This document shows positions 9,233-19,930 of a stretch of 64,000 nt of DNA, piece after piece. This DNA is from Glaciimonas sp. PAMC28666 (GTDB lineage Bacteria > Pseudomonadota > Gammaproteobacteria > Burkholderiales > Burkholderiaceae_D). The number at the start of each line of letters is the position of its first letter. Within the stretch, counting starts at the first letter, position 1. Both the position numbers and the translations under genes were made by a program. The notes beneath the pieces were generated by a model. It had not been told where the DNA came from, made no database searches, and saw only the letters and a program-made list of their open reading frames with translations. The DNA lies in the NCBI RefSeq assembly GCF_016917355.1, contig NZ_CP070304.1:806001-870000 (forward strand). The letters are read 5' to 3'.

Positions 9233-9303
9233 TTGGCTTGTTGCTTCACAGAGCAATTTTCCCTCTGTGTTCAAGGCAGCCCGTTCCTCTTACGCGCAAC
9301 GAT

Positions 9304-10587
9304 TCACGACGAATTTGGCGATAATTGCCCAAAATAGCGCGATAAAGACTGATCCAGCCCTAACTCAATCGTTTCCTCAACCCGCTTTGCCAACGGTGGC
9401 GCATCAATAGCGTTCGATGCAGTATTAAAGACAAACAAACGATAGATCTCTGCTAATTTCAAACTATCGGGATTAGCTAACAAGGTCCATTGATCCATGT
9501 GTGACAACGCATGGCGGTTCCAACGCAAGCGTCTGGGCAGCGTTCTGGTGAGACGTCCGACCCAGCCCTCCTCCAGCATTTGCTGCAATAAATGTTCGGA
9601 CTCGTCAAAGCCCAGTCTGGTAGCACGCCGAATCTGGGTGGCACTGACCGCGGCGGATGCGTTTTCGATTCTGGCATGATGCAGAACCTGCAGCACCGCC
9701 ATCGCATCCACAAAGGCACTTCCCGGTGTCGGCACATGCCACCACCGCTCGTGTTTAATCACCGGTAGCGCCGCCACGACTAAAGCGCCCACCAGCGTGA
9801 TCATCCATAACATATAAATCCACAATAAAAAGATAGGAAGCGCGGCCAAGGCACCGTAAATGACGGTATAAGTCGGAAATTTAATCACATAAACGGCGAA
9901 AATCCGCTTAGCGACTTCAATAGCGATACCGGCAAACAACCCACCCCACACCGCATCACGCCAGTTGACGAATCGGTTCGGCACCACCACGTACAACAGA
10001 GTGAACGCCGCAGTCGTTAACGACACCGACATGACAGTGTAAAACCATTTTCCCAACCAACTAATCACCAAACCGTTGGTCGCCTCTGTCAGATAAGAGG
10101 TTGCGGTGATCGAGATTCCAATGAGCAAAGGCCCCAATGTTACCAGCGCCCAATATACGAGGGCGCGTTGAATAAAGGGGCGCTGAGTTTTAACGCGCCA
10201 GATGCTATTAAACACCTGATCGACAGTGGACATTGTCATGCCCGTCGTCACAATCAGGGCGACACCACCGACCGCCGATAGACTGGCAGATTTGCTAGCG
10301 AACTGATTGAGATTATTAAGAATCGTATTGGCAATCCCTTTTGGCATCAGGTTATGCACGAAGTACGCCTCCAGCGATGCGCGGAAGGTACTGAACAGCG
10401 GGAAAGCGGTAAATATCGCCAGCGCGATGGTCAGCATCGGGACCAACGCCAGAATGGTCATAAAAGTCAAACTGCTGGCCACTTGCGGTAGGCGCTCTTC
10501 ACTCAGGCGACGACCGGCGAAACGAAATAAGTCGCGCAGTTCGTCCCATGACAGACCACGCAGTCTGGAAAATTTAAATGGAAACAT
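9304..10587 (-). CDS. yihY: YihY/BrkB family inner membrane protein
   Basis: I start it at the ATG at 10585-10587, giving 427 residues (MFPFKFSRLRG). An upstream extension of 20 residues is open but does not resemble the family. Six hydrophobic helices fill residues ~25-290, with family landmarks SSLTFMTILALVPMLTIAL and LPIFLLWIYMLW. A soluble ~130-residue C-terminal part with a winged-helix look follows (DAMAVLQVLHHARI...LLQQMLEEGWVGR). The family was once misannotated as ribonuclease BN; its function is unsettled. It is divergent from wrbA. Confidence 0.88.
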   Translation of the reverse strand: MFPFKFSRLRGLSWDELRDLFRFAGRRLSEERLPQVASSLTFMTILALVPMLTIALAIFTAFPLFSTFRASLEAYFVHNLMPKGIANTILNNLNQFASKSASLSAVGGVALIVTTGMTMSTVDQVFNSIWRVKTQRPFIQRALVYWALVTLGPLLIGISITATSYLTEATNGLVISWLGKWFYTVMSVSLTTAAFTLLYVVVPNRFVNWRDAVWGGLFAGIAIEVAKRIFAVYVIKFPTYTVIYGALAALPIFLLWIYMLWMITLVGALVVAALPVIKHERWWHVPTPGSAFVDAMAVLQVLHHARIENASAAVSATQIRRATRLGFDESEHLLQQMLEEGWVGRLTRTLPRRLRWNRHALSHMDQWTLLANPDSLKLAEIYRLFVFNTASNAIDAPPLAKRVEETIELGLDQSLSRYFGQLSPNSS

Positions 10588-10689
10588 ATTTTTGTTGTGT
10601 CCTTTACAGCACGACGTGTCGTCACAAGTACGATTACATGCTTGCAAGCGCTATCGGGCAGCGTAAAGTGTTGATAAAGCGCCCTATAA

Positions 10690-11331
<642 letters not shown>

Positions 11332-11332
11332 C

Positions 11333-11824
11333 ATGACCAAAGACGCCAAAAAAGACACCGAAAATAATCTTGACCTCAATTCAAACGGGTCAACCACGAT
11401 TGAATCGCAAGCCTCGGCCCAGTTGCGACTATGCCAGTGGTATTACTTCGGCACCTGCGGGAGCTTACTGGCATTGATCGCACTGTGCGTCGCCTGGGAA
11501 TTGTTTTTGGCACCTTTGCGACCAGGCGGCTCCTGGATGGTGCTGAAGGTTATTCCTCTTTTGCTGCCGTTGCGCGGCATTCTGAAACGCGACATCTATA
11601 CGATGCAATGGTCGTCCATGCTTATTTTGATTTATTTTGCAGAAGGCATCGTCCGCGCAACCAGCGACAGCAATCATCTCTCGGCGATGCTGGGAGGGGC
11701 TGAAGTGGCGTTGACCTGTCTGTTTTTTGTTTGCTCAATTTTATATTTGCGGCCTTACAAAAAAGTGGCAAAAGCGGTCGCGAAGGCAGCGATTGAAAAA
11801 GCTTCCCGCTCCCGATCGATGTAG
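11333..11824 (+). CDS. DUF2069 membrane protein
   Basis: The ATG at 11333 is preceded by AAGGAG (11321-11326), giving 163 residues; a longer upstream reading has no such signal. After a ~35-residue polar N-terminus there are four hydrophobic helices. The DUF2069 core is visible as WELFLAPLRPGGSW, PLLLPLRGILKRDIYTMQW and YFAEGIVRA. Function unknown. The coupling to wrbA is conserved as far as I recall, but no mechanism is known. Confidence 0.85.
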   Translation: MTKDAKKDTENNLDLNSNGSTTIESQASAQLRLCQWYYFGTCGSLLALIALCVAWELFLAPLRPGGSWMVLKVIPLLLPLRGILKRDIYTMQWSSMLILIYFAEGIVRATSDSNHLSAMLGGAEVALTCLFFVCSILYLRPYKKVAKAVAKAAIEKASRSRSM

Positions 11825-11953
11825 TTGTAAGGATCTAATTACCACGAGATATTTATCATGAGGTATTCAACGCGAATTATTCAATACTTATCGATCAATC
11901 TAACTTAGCCAGACGCTAGATTTTCATCATCATTCGTCCATCACCAACTTCAC

Positions 11954-13369
11954 ATGACAGACTCTTCTGATTTTATTAACGCCTGCACCCACGCCATCGG
12001 TGAGGCTTATGTTATTACTACCGATGATGACAAAGCGCCCTATTTAACGGATCAACGTCAACGCTTCACGGGTCAGGCGATCGCGGTAGTCAAGCCCGGT
12101 AACACGGCAGAAGTTGCGGCGATTGTGCGTCTTTGCAATCAATTCAAGGTGCCGCTCGTTCCTCAAGGTGGGAACACCGGCCTGGTGCTAGGGAGTGTCC
12201 CGGATACCAAAGGCAACGCGATCGTATTGTCATTGAGCCGCCTTAATCGGATTCGGGCCGTTGATCCGGTCAATCACACGATCACGGTCGAAGCGGGAAC
12301 CATCCTGCAGCACGTCCAGGAAGCCGCTGAGGCTGCCAGCCGTTTGTATCCATTGTCGTTAGCCGCAGAGGGCAGCTGCACCATCGGGGGCAATCTGGCC
12401 ACTAACGCGGGCGGTACCGGAGTTTTACGTTATGGCAACACCCGTGAATTATGCCTGGGGCTTGAAGTTGTGACAGCACAAGGTGAGATCATGGAAGGTC
12501 TGCGCGGCTTGCGCAAGGACAATACCGGCTACGATTTACGCGATCTATTTATAGGAGCAGAAGGCACGCTCGGCGTAATAACGGCAGCGGTGATGAAAAT
12601 ATTTCCATTGCCAAAATCGCAGTTAACCGCGCTGGTTGCTTTACGCACGCCAGATGAAGCCTTACGTCTCCTGACGTTAGCGCAAGGCCATTGTGGCGCA
12701 GCCCTGACCGGATTCGAGCTCATGTCCGATCTTTGTTTGCAACTGGTCGCTAAACACATGCAACATCTGACATTTCCATTTTCAATACATCATGCGCACT
12801 ATGTGCTGCTTGAACTGTCAGATAGCGAGTCAGAAGCCCATGCCAGCGCTATGCTGGAAGCACTATTGGCGAGTGCCCTTGAAAATGATATTTGTCAGGA
12901 TGCTGTATTGGCATCATCCTCTTCTCAATCAAAAACTTTGTGGAACTGGCGCGAAAGCATTTCCTCGGCCCAGGCTAAAGAAGGCAAAAACATTAAACAT
13001 GATATTTCTTTGCCGATTTCACGAATTGCGGAATTCATCACTGTCACCGACGCGCTCTTGCAGCAACATTTTCCCGAATGTCGCAACGTGACTTTCGGCC
13101 ATTTGGGCGACGGCAATTTACATTACAACGTTTCGCCGGCCATCGGCTATTCCATCGACCTGTTTCTGGAACAGCAATCGCATATCAATCGTGTCGTTCA
13201 CGATAGCGTGCACCAGTTTGGTGGGTCTATTTCGGCCGAGCATGGAATCGGCGCATTAAAGCGTGATGCGCTATTACATTACAAATCGTCGGTAGAAATT
13301 TCCCTGATGAAAACAATTAAACACGCATTAGATCCGCAGAATCTGATGAACCCAGGCAAAGTCCTCTGA
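11954..13369 (+). CDS. FAD-binding oxidoreductase, D-2-hydroxyacid dehydrogenase (GlcD/D2HGDH) type
   Basis: This 471-residue flavoprotein has an N-terminal PCMH-type FAD domain with VPQGGNTGLVLG (~71-82) and GGNLATNAGGTGVLRYGN (~147-164). The C-terminal FAD-oxidase domain contains HLGDGNLHYNV and the end block SAEHGIGALK. The His and Glu of these blocks bind metal and substrate in D-2-hydroxyglutarate and D-lactate dehydrogenases. It likely passes electrons to the quinone pool or to an electron-transfer flavoprotein. The exact substrate (2-hydroxyglutarate, lactate or glycolate) is not decided by sequence. It stands alone. Confidence 0.87.
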   Translation: MTDSSDFINACTHAIGEAYVITTDDDKAPYLTDQRQRFTGQAIAVVKPGNTAEVAAIVRLCNQFKVPLVPQGGNTGLVLGSVPDTKGNAIVLSLSRLNRIRAVDPVNHTITVEAGTILQHVQEAAEAASRLYPLSLAAEGSCTIGGNLATNAGGTGVLRYGNTRELCLGLEVVTAQGEIMEGLRGLRKDNTGYDLRDLFIGAEGTLGVITAAVMKIFPLPKSQLTALVALRTPDEALRLLTLAQGHCGAALTGFELMSDLCLQLVAKHMQHLTFPFSIHHAHYVLLELSDSESEAHASAMLEALLASALENDICQDAVLASSSSQSKTLWNWRESISSAQAKEGKNIKHDISLPISRIAEFITVTDALLQQHFPECRNVTFGHLGDGNLHYNVSPAIGYSIDLFLEQQSHINRVVHDSVHQFGGSISAEHGIGALKRDALLHYKSSVEISLMKTIKHALDPQNLMNPGKVL

Positions 13370-13629
13370 AGTCGATCCACGGGTGAACCGATTATCGATT
13401 TTCGCGCTCTTGCGCGCTTTTTGAATTTGCTGCTAATTTGTTATTAAATTTGCTCACCAAGCATTCACGCATTTAACTTGCCCTTGATTTCCCCCTGAAC
13501 GCGCGGTTTTACAGACTGTTACACGGCGTTTGTCCACCTAAACCCCTTCAGCGCGTTAAGCTCTGATAACTATCGGTCACCGCCCCACTGGCTGGTGCAG
13601 CTATAACGCTACTTCACCATCGGATCAAG

Positions 13630-15279
13630 ATGCTGCCGACCCACCAAAAATCTCGTTTCAATTCGCCACTGGTTACGATCTCATTTTTGTTTAGCGTAGG
13701 GATCGGCGCGTTGAATCCGCTCTGCGCAAGCGCGGCACCGGCATCTCCCATCCGCACTCCTGACTTTACCCCGGTTCTGGCACCCACCGTTACCCCTGTT
13801 CCATCGCCCTCCTCCTCTCTTACGGAGAACGAAAAAGCGCTGCATGTGCTGAATCGTCTGGGATATGGACCGCGTCCGGGCGACGTGGATGCGATAAAAA
13901 AAATCGGTATCAAGCGCTATATTGCGCAGCAGCTGAACCCGGACCGTATTCCGCTTCCGCAGTCGTTAGTCGATCAGTTGGCCAGCCTTCCAACCTATCA
14001 ACTTAGCCAAACCCAGCTGTATCAACAATACGGTCCGCCATCTTTCCCGCCTAATACTGCGACCCAGGAAGAGAAAAATCAATCGCGTCAGCGGGCTAAT
14101 AAAGAAATCACCCTGCAATCGCACCAAGCCCGTTTATGGGAAGCGACCGAAAGCCCACGTCAATTGCAGGAAGTGATGACCGAATTCTGGTTTAACCACT
14201 TCAATGTTTTTGAAGGCAAGGAATGGGTTCGCTACTGGAATGGCGAATTTGAAAAAAACGTATTGCGCCCCAACGCACTGGGCAACTTCAGGCAATTACT
14301 GGGATCGGTAGCGCATCATCCCGCCATGCTGTATTACCTGGATAACTGGCTCAGCAGCGGTGTTAATACACCGGAAGCCCGGGGCCGCTTTAAAGGCCTG
14401 AACGAAAATTATGGTCGTGAACTACTGGAACTCCACACGCTAGGGGTAAACGGTGGTTATACCCAGGCCGACGTGATTGCCCTGGCTCGGATTCTGAGTG
14501 GCTGGACGATCGATGTAAAAGACATGAAGAATGGCGCCGCGAACGGGGCCAACCCAGACCAGCCCACTTTCATTTTTAACCCGCGTCGTCATGACACAGG
14601 CGACAAGGTCTTTCTCGGTCAAACCATTAAAGGTATTGCCGGTCCTGGCGGGGAACAGGAAGGCGAACAAGCCTTGGATATCGTGGCGCGACAACCCGCC
14701 ACGGCGCGCTTTGTTTCCACCAAACTGGTCCAATATTTTGTTAGTGATAAACCTGATCCGGCATTAGTAGAAAAGTTGGCCCAGCGATTCCTGAGCAGCA
14801 ATGGCGATATCAAGGCCGTACTGCATACACTTTTTGAGAGTCAACAATTTTGGTCGCGCGCTAACTATCAAACCCAGTTCAAGACGCCTTACCAATATGT
14901 GGTATCCGCATTGCGCGCCAGCGACATTCCAGTCGCCAATGTGCGGCCCGTGGATAACGCACTGAATCAGTTAGGCCAACCGCTCTATGGCTGGCTGACT
15001 CCCGAAGGGTATAAATTTTCAGAAGAAGCCTGGCTCAATCCCGATGCGTTGCTGCGCCGAATCAATTTTGTCAGCAGCCTTAGTAATGGAAAATCACCAA
15101 TAGGGTTTCCGCCACCACCGCCAGGGCCGCCGAATAATGCGGTCCCTTTAGATCCGCAACAGTTAATCAAGACCCTTGCACCGATGCTCGATCAACGCAG
15201 CATCGATACGATCACCGCCGCCCCGGCAAATCTGCAAGCCAGCATGATTCTGGGTAGTCCCGATTTTATGAAGAGGTAA
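13630..15279 (+). CDS. DUF1800 family exported protein
   Basis: This 549-residue protein starts with a Sec-type signal peptide (~1-36, ending ...LCASA). The DUF1800 landmarks follow: HVLNRLGYGPRPGDVDAI near residue 75, the WNHFNVF-like FWFNHFNVFEGKEW block and the GRELLELHTLGVNGGYTQ motif around residue 260. A proline-rich stretch occurs near the C-terminus. DUF1800 genes are almost always paired with DUF1501 genes, as here (3-bp gap), and both products are exported. Their biochemical role is unknown. A polysaccharide- or envelope-related role is speculation. Confidence 0.9.
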   Translation: MLPTHQKSRFNSPLVTISFLFSVGIGALNPLCASAAPASPIRTPDFTPVLAPTVTPVPSPSSSLTENEKALHVLNRLGYGPRPGDVDAIKKIGIKRYIAQQLNPDRIPLPQSLVDQLASLPTYQLSQTQLYQQYGPPSFPPNTATQEEKNQSRQRANKEITLQSHQARLWEATESPRQLQEVMTEFWFNHFNVFEGKEWVRYWNGEFEKNVLRPNALGNFRQLLGSVAHHPAMLYYLDNWLSSGVNTPEARGRFKGLNENYGRELLELHTLGVNGGYTQADVIALARILSGWTIDVKDMKNGAANGANPDQPTFIFNPRRHDTGDKVFLGQTIKGIAGPGGEQEGEQALDIVARQPATARFVSTKLVQYFVSDKPDPALVEKLAQRFLSSNGDIKAVLHTLFESQQFWSRANYQTQFKTPYQYVVSALRASDIPVANVRPVDNALNQLGQPLYGWLTPEGYKFSEEAWLNPDALLRRINFVSSLSNGKSPIGFPPPPPGPPNNAVPLDPQQLIKTLAPMLDQRSIDTITAAPANLQASMILGSPDFMKR

Positions 15280-15282
15280 GTC

Positions 15283-16620
15283 ATGAAGCGCCGCGATTTT
15301 ATCCGCAGTATCAGTCAACTAGGCATCGTCGGTAGCGGTGCTATCCTGATTCCCATTGGACTGTCTGGTTGTGTTGTCGCCCCCTCCACCAAACCCAATT
15401 TGGCGGGGCTACCAAAGGCCAACAGAGGCGCGGCACCGCTGGCCTACGGTACGCCGCTGAAACGTGATCGCCAGACGGGGGATGGCACTCCACGCATGAT
15501 CGTGGTATTTCTGCGCGGTGCGGTGGACGGACTGAACGTCGTGGTACCACACGGCGATCAACATTATTACCAGGCGCGTCCCACTATTGCAGTCGCTCGT
15601 CCGGGAGAGACAAATGGTGCAATCGACCTGACCGGATATTTCGGGTTACATCCAGCCTTGCAACCGCTAAAGGCGTATTGGGATAGCGGCCAGTTGGCGT
15701 TCATCCATGCCTCCGGCTCGCTCGATATGTCGCGCTCGCATTTTGAGGCGCAAGACTATATGGAAACCGGCACACCCGGACAACATAACACGCAGGATGG
15801 CTGGATGAATCGTCTGCTCGCCACCATGCCCGCCCACGAAGCGCCGATGCAAGCCCTGACGCTTGGCGAGTCCATACCGCGCATCTTGACCGGCAGATCG
15901 GTAGTTGCGAATATGCCGACAGGACGTGATGCCACCCGACTTACGCAGATTGATAAGCCTGACGTCAACCTTGCCTTCAACGCGCTCTATCAACAAGATC
16001 CGAGTTTGGGAAAAGCTTTCCGGGACGGTTTAGCTGCGCGCAAGGAAATGTTGATGGACCTGACCAGTACAGAACAGCGCGCCGCCAATAATGGTGCCCC
16101 GTTGCCAAACGGACTCTCCATCGATACCACCAGACTGGGTCGTCTGATGTGCAGCAATCCGGCGATACGACTCGGCTTCGTCGCCGTCGGCGGATGGGAT
16201 ACGCACGCGAATCAGGGTAACGGCGCTGGTCAGTTAGCTGGACGGCTGCGCCCCCTGGCCGATGGTCTGACCACTCTGGCGAAAGAACTGGGGCCCGCCT
16301 TTAACGACACCGTCATCGTGGTGATGTCTGAGTTCGGCAGAACCTTTCGCGAAAACGGCAACGGTGGGACCGATCATGGCCATGGCAATGTGATGTGGCT
16401 ACTCGGCGGCAACGTGCGAGGCCGTACCATCTACGGGACCTGGCCCGGCATAGACGATAAATCACTCAACGAAGGCCGTGACCTGGCGATCACCACGGAC
16501 TTCCGCAGCGTGTTAGCAACGCTGGCGGAAAAACATATGGGTGTCAGCGACCCCGCGCTCCAACGCGTATTCCCTCAGTTTCCTGGCGTTGACAATCAGA
16601 AACTCAATTTCTTGATATAA
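15283..16620 (+). CDS. DUF1501 family protein, twin-arginine exported
   Basis: The 445-residue protein opens with MKRRDFIR, a twin-arginine motif, and a hydrophobic stretch that ends in LSGC. That could be a lipobox, so the mature protein may be a Tat-exported lipoprotein. DUF1501 belongs to the alkaline-phosphatase/sulfatase-like fold. Candidate metal ligands are visible in GGWDTHANQG and in MSEFGRTFRENGNGGTDHGHG. It directly follows its usual DUF1800 partner. The substrate is unknown. Confidence 0.9.
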   Translation: MKRRDFIRSISQLGIVGSGAILIPIGLSGCVVAPSTKPNLAGLPKANRGAAPLAYGTPLKRDRQTGDGTPRMIVVFLRGAVDGLNVVVPHGDQHYYQARPTIAVARPGETNGAIDLTGYFGLHPALQPLKAYWDSGQLAFIHASGSLDMSRSHFEAQDYMETGTPGQHNTQDGWMNRLLATMPAHEAPMQALTLGESIPRILTGRSVVANMPTGRDATRLTQIDKPDVNLAFNALYQQDPSLGKAFRDGLAARKEMLMDLTSTEQRAANNGAPLPNGLSIDTTRLGRLMCSNPAIRLGFVAVGGWDTHANQGNGAGQLAGRLRPLADGLTTLAKELGPAFNDTVIVVMSEFGRTFRENGNGGTDHGHGNVMWLLGGNVRGRTIYGTWPGIDDKSLNEGRDLAITTDFRSVLATLAEKHMGVSDPALQRVFPQFPGVDNQKLNFLI

Positions 16621-17009
16621 GCATTGGCGCAGTTAAAATTCTCACTAAAACCTTAGGGTAAAACCGGGGAAAGTACCGCAATTAATTCGCATTTTATCCT
16701 CGGTTAAGCATCATGCTATTAAACATTATCGCCAGCAAATTTTATCAATTGACGTAGAGCATCGCCCTATCGTCAGTATCAATCGGTGCGCAAACCCCGT
16801 GCGCTCTATCCTACAAAAAAATCAGGTTTCTTCTGATAACAATTCCTCGCCCGAAGTCTAAAATAAATTAATCGGCCTACACTCAACACGTCTTTGGTCA
16901 TGCCATACCAGTTGGCTGGGATCAGGCCGATTGTCGGTTTATTGCGCCGTGCAGTTCCAGCTAGACGTTTCAATTGATTGCCCTTCCCATCCTACGCGAG
17001 GTAGAACCC
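16621..17009. other. Intergenic region ahead of the catalase
   Basis: These 389 bp hold the promoter of katE, but no strong consensus is evident. GAGG (near 16997-17001) is the ribosome-binding site for the chosen ATG. A possible TTG start at 16974 is in frame but has no such site. No other gene is seen. Confidence 0.45.
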
Positions 17010-19436
17010 ATGGTGACACGTAAAAAAAATCCGTCTTCTACTGACGGTGCCGGATCTGTATTAAGTACTATCGCAGGGCCGTCGAATGCCGCGCCTCCGA
17101 CCAGCGTCGGGACCACGGAAAGTGCCCCGAATAAACTACTGGAAAAAGTGGTGACCAGCCAGGCTTTAGCCGCACAGATGCCGCATAACGATAGCAAGCC
17201 CGGCGAATACGGGACCGGAGAGAGTGAAGCGCCGGCTCCGCAAGTGGGCTCAACGGGCCAGCCAGCCAGCGAATTGGCAACTGCCAGTACCGCATCAGAA
17301 AACAATGCCTCACCCAAAATTGGCGACGGTCAACCAGACATCGGCGGCAATCCTACTTCTGGCCCGCTTGATCGTGTACGTGTTGATGCTGGCGGTCAAG
17401 CCCTCACGACCAATCAAGGGGTGGCCGTTGCAGATAATCAAAGCTCTTTAAAAATCGGCTTGCGCGGCCCGGCTGCATTGGAGGATTTTATTCTGCGCGA
17501 GAAGATTACCCATTTTGACCACGAGCGCATTCCCGAGCGTGTCGTGCATGCGCGCGGAACAGCAGCGCATGGCTATTTCGAATCTTACAAAGACCTCAGC
17601 GATCTCACCCGCGCCGCGCCTTTCGCACAAGCTGGTAAACGTACGCCGGTTTTCGCGCGATTTTCTACCGTGGCTGGCGAACGCGGCTCCGCCGATACCG
17701 CACGCGATGTACGCGGCTTTGCGGTGAAATTTTATACCGACGAGGGCAACTGGGATCTGGTAGGCAATAACATTCCGGTTTTTTTTATCCAGGATGCAAT
17801 GAAGTTCCCTGATTTGATTCACGCAGTGAAGCCGGAAGCACACAATGGCATTCCGCAAGCGTCGAGCGCCCACGATACCTTTTGGGATTTTGTTTCGTTG
17901 ATGCCGGAATCGACTCATATGCTGATGTGGGTGATGTCAGACCGGGCTATCCCGCGGAGTCTGCGGATGATGCAAGGCTTCGGCGTGCATACATTCAGAC
18001 TTGTGAATACCGCAGGCGAATCCGTTTTTTGCAAATTTCATTGGGAGCCCATCGCAGGGACGCATTCACTGGTCTGGGATGAGGCAGTAAAGATCGCCGG
18101 TGCCGACGCCGATTTTCATCGTCGCGATTTGTGGGAGGCGATTGAGGCTGGTGCCTATCCCGAGTGGGAATTGGGCTTGCAGATATTTAGCGAAGCGCAG
18201 GCCGAACAGTTTGGCTTCGACGTCCTGGATCCTACAAAACTGGTGCCGGAGGAGTTGGTTGCCGTTATTCCGGTAGGAAAAATGACCCTCAACCGCAATC
18301 CGGATAATTTTTTTGCAGAAACCGAGCAAGTAGCTTTCTGTACAGCGCACGTCGTACCAGGAATTGACTTCACCAACGACCCCTTGCTGCAAGGTCGCAT
18401 TCATTCCTATATCGACACACAGATAAGTCGGCTTGGCGGTCCAAACTTCCACGAAATCCCAATCAACGCGCCGCTGGCGCCGGTCTACAACAATCAGCGC
18501 GATGGCATGCATCGTCAGGCAATTCATCGCGGCCGCGCCAATTACGAGCCTAATTCTCTAGGGGGCGGCTGTCCGTTCCAGGCAGGCGCGCAGGGCTACA
18601 CCAGCTTCCCGCAGCCGATCGCGGCCGATAAAGTACGCGGCAAGCCTGAACTATTTGCCGACCATTACTCCCAGGCCAGATTGTTCTGGACTAGTCAAAG
18701 CCCAGCTGAGCAAGCGCACATCGCGTCGGCCTTCCGATTTGAGCTGACGCGCGTGCAAACCCCTGCTGTACGCATCCGTGTGCTATCGATGCTGGTCAAT
18801 GTTGATCCAATACTTGCGGAAGCTGTGGCCCATGGCCTGGGGTTGGAAGTACCGCCCGCGATGCCGCTCGCGTCCGATTTGCCGATGCCGGAATATGATC
18901 CGTCGCCCGCTTTGTCCCTGACATTTCGGCCTGGCGAAGGCGGCATCAAGACCCGTAAAGTTGCGGTACTGATTGCGTCGGGCGCAGATGGCGCAGGAGT
19001 AAAGGCAATCTACGGATCGTTGCTCGCGGATGGCGCGGTACCACGAATAGTCGGTGCCCAACTCGGCAAGGTGGCCACCAGCGACGGACATTTCCTGGAT
19101 GTCGAAATTTCGCTGGAGGCAGCACCGTCGGTACTTTACGATGCGGTGGTCGTCGAAGCTAGCCCCGACAGTGCCACAAAATTAGCGAAGAACGGCCAAG
19201 CGATGGATTTTATACGAGACCAGTATCGCCACGGCAAGCCGATTATGGTGGTTGGTAATGGAGAAGCCTTGTTCAAAGCCGCGGGCGTAATGTTGGCGCC
19301 CGCTCCTCCGAACGACCCCGCCTTCTCCGATACCACGACGCAAACCTTGGCACAGGCTCTGGGTATTTTCAAATTAGCGCTGGCGGGCCAACGTGCCGTC
19401 GTGCGTGAGTCTGAGGCGCCACCAATAGAAATGTAA
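17010..19436 (+). CDS. katE: Large-subunit monofunctional catalase (HPII type)
   Basis: This heme catalase decomposes hydrogen peroxide in the cytoplasm. From the ATG at 17010 it has 808 residues. A polar low-complexity N-terminal arm of ~150 residues is followed by the catalase core with the catalytic His ([11 protein letters not shown], ~H180), Asn (VGNNIPVFF, ~N253) and the proximal heme Tyr in RIHSYIDTQ. After ~residue 580 comes the C-terminal flavodoxin/DJ-1-like domain ([12 protein letters not shown]...) that defines the large clade-2 catalases. E. coli HPII has 753 residues, so the N-terminal arm is longer here. The gene is monocistronic with a hairpin after the stop. Confidence 0.95.
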   Translation: MVTRKKNPSSTDGAGSVLSTIAGPSNAAPPTSVGTTESAPNKLLEKVVTSQALAAQMPHNDSKPGEYGTGESEAPAPQVGSTGQPASELATASTASENNASPKIGDGQPDIGGNPTSGPLDRVRVDAGGQALTTNQGVAVADNQSSLKIGLRGPAALEDFILREKITHFDHERIPERVVHARGTAAHGYFESYKDLSDLTRAAPFAQAGKRTPVFARFSTVAGERGSADTARDVRGFAVKFYTDEGNWDLVGNNIPVFFIQDAMKFPDLIHAVKPEAHNGIPQASSAHDTFWDFVSLMPESTHMLMWVMSDRAIPRSLRMMQGFGVHTFRLVNTAGESVFCKFHWEPIAGTHSLVWDEAVKIAGADADFHRRDLWEAIEAGAYPEWELGLQIFSEAQAEQFGFDVLDPTKLVPEELVAVIPVGKMTLNRNPDNFFAETEQVAFCTAHVVPGIDFTNDPLLQGRIHSYIDTQISRLGGPNFHEIPINAPLAPVYNNQRDGMHRQAIHRGRANYEPNSLGGGCPFQAGAQGYTSFPQPIAADKVRGKPELFADHYSQARLFWTSQSPAEQAHIASAFRFELTRVQTPAVRIRVLSMLVNVDPILAEAVAHGLGLEVPPAMPLASDLPMPEYDPSPALSLTFRPGEGGIKTRKVAVLIASGADGAGVKAIYGSLLADGAVPRIVGAQLGKVATSDGHFLDVEISLEAAPSVLYDAVVVEASPDSATKLAKNGQAMDFIRDQYRHGKPIMVVGNGEALFKAAGVMLAPAPPNDPAFSDTTTQTLAQALGIFKLALAGQRAVVRESEAPPIEM

Positions 19437-19443
19437 TTCAGCG

Positions 19444-19478
19444 ATGCTCCCCGAGGTAACGATGACTTCGGGGAGCAT
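19444..19478 (+). terminator. Hairpin after katE (terminator-like, weak T tract)
   Basis: ATGCTCCCCGA and TCGGGGAGCAT form a perfect 11-bp stem with a 13-base loop just after the katE stop. No T run follows, so it may protect the mRNA end rather than terminate by itself. Confidence 0.6.
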
Positions 19479-19530
19479 TGAGGGAGATACAAAGCTTTAA
19501 AGTTTTTACCAATGTTTTGCTACGGTTCGA

Positions 19531-19650
19531 CTAAGTTTGCATTGGAACGTGTTGCCCGCCCGGAACGGGATCGCCCACTGGCGGAGGCGAAGTTGGTGCA
19601 GGTTGTGTTGGTGGAATCTCCACCGGCGGTGGGTCTTGGTGCATAACCAT
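19531..19650 (-). CDS. Small proline-rich protein (39 aa)
   Basis: A reading frame of 39 codons starts at an ATG (19648-19650) that is preceded by a textbook ribosome-binding site, GAAGGAG, five bases upstream. The peptide is strongly proline-rich, with a PPP..IPPTQPAPTSPPP..GDPVPGG pattern. It has no signal peptide and no membrane segment. I recall similar short Pro-rich ORFs in other Burkholderiales but know no function. The excellent translation signal and biased composition argue that it is real. The frame remains open further upstream, but without a better start. Confidence 0.6.
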   Translation of the reverse strand: MVMHQDPPPVEIPPTQPAPTSPPPVGDPVPGGQHVPMQT

Positions 19651-19792
19651 TTCGGCTCCTTCGTAGGTTTTACGTGAACGATTGGCGGGAACGCCTGAAC
19701 AACAGAATTGTTGCTGCAACCACAATTTAAAAGCCGAACGCTTCACCGGGTATCAGCGCACGGCTGATTTAGTTGTAGGCAAATAGGAGATA

Positions 19793-19885
19793 GTGAAAAA
19801 ACCGGATTTCCACTTTACCCCCGCGAGCAAGGATGATAAAGAAGTTGCAATTGATGCCGAGAAGCGCGCGCCCCGCGTAGATTGA
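19793..19885 (+). CDS. Possible 30-aa ORF
   Basis: A GTG at 19793 follows AGGAGA with only two bases between them. It opens a 30-codon frame rich in Lys and Asp (KKPDFHFTPASKDDKEV...). It lies between the proline-rich ORF and the response regulator and points against the regulator's transcription. The spacing is too short for a good site, so this is weak. Confidence 0.2.
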   Translation: MKKPDFHFTPASKDDKEVAIDAEKRAPRVD

Positions 19886-19930
19886 AGTCTGTATGCCTTC
19901 TTGGACGATAAAATTACACCAATTTCTTTA

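Noticed and set aside
16974-17009. TTG at 16974 as katE start
   Set aside because: No Shine-Dalgarno precedes it, and the ATG at 17010 has GAGG at a normal distance.
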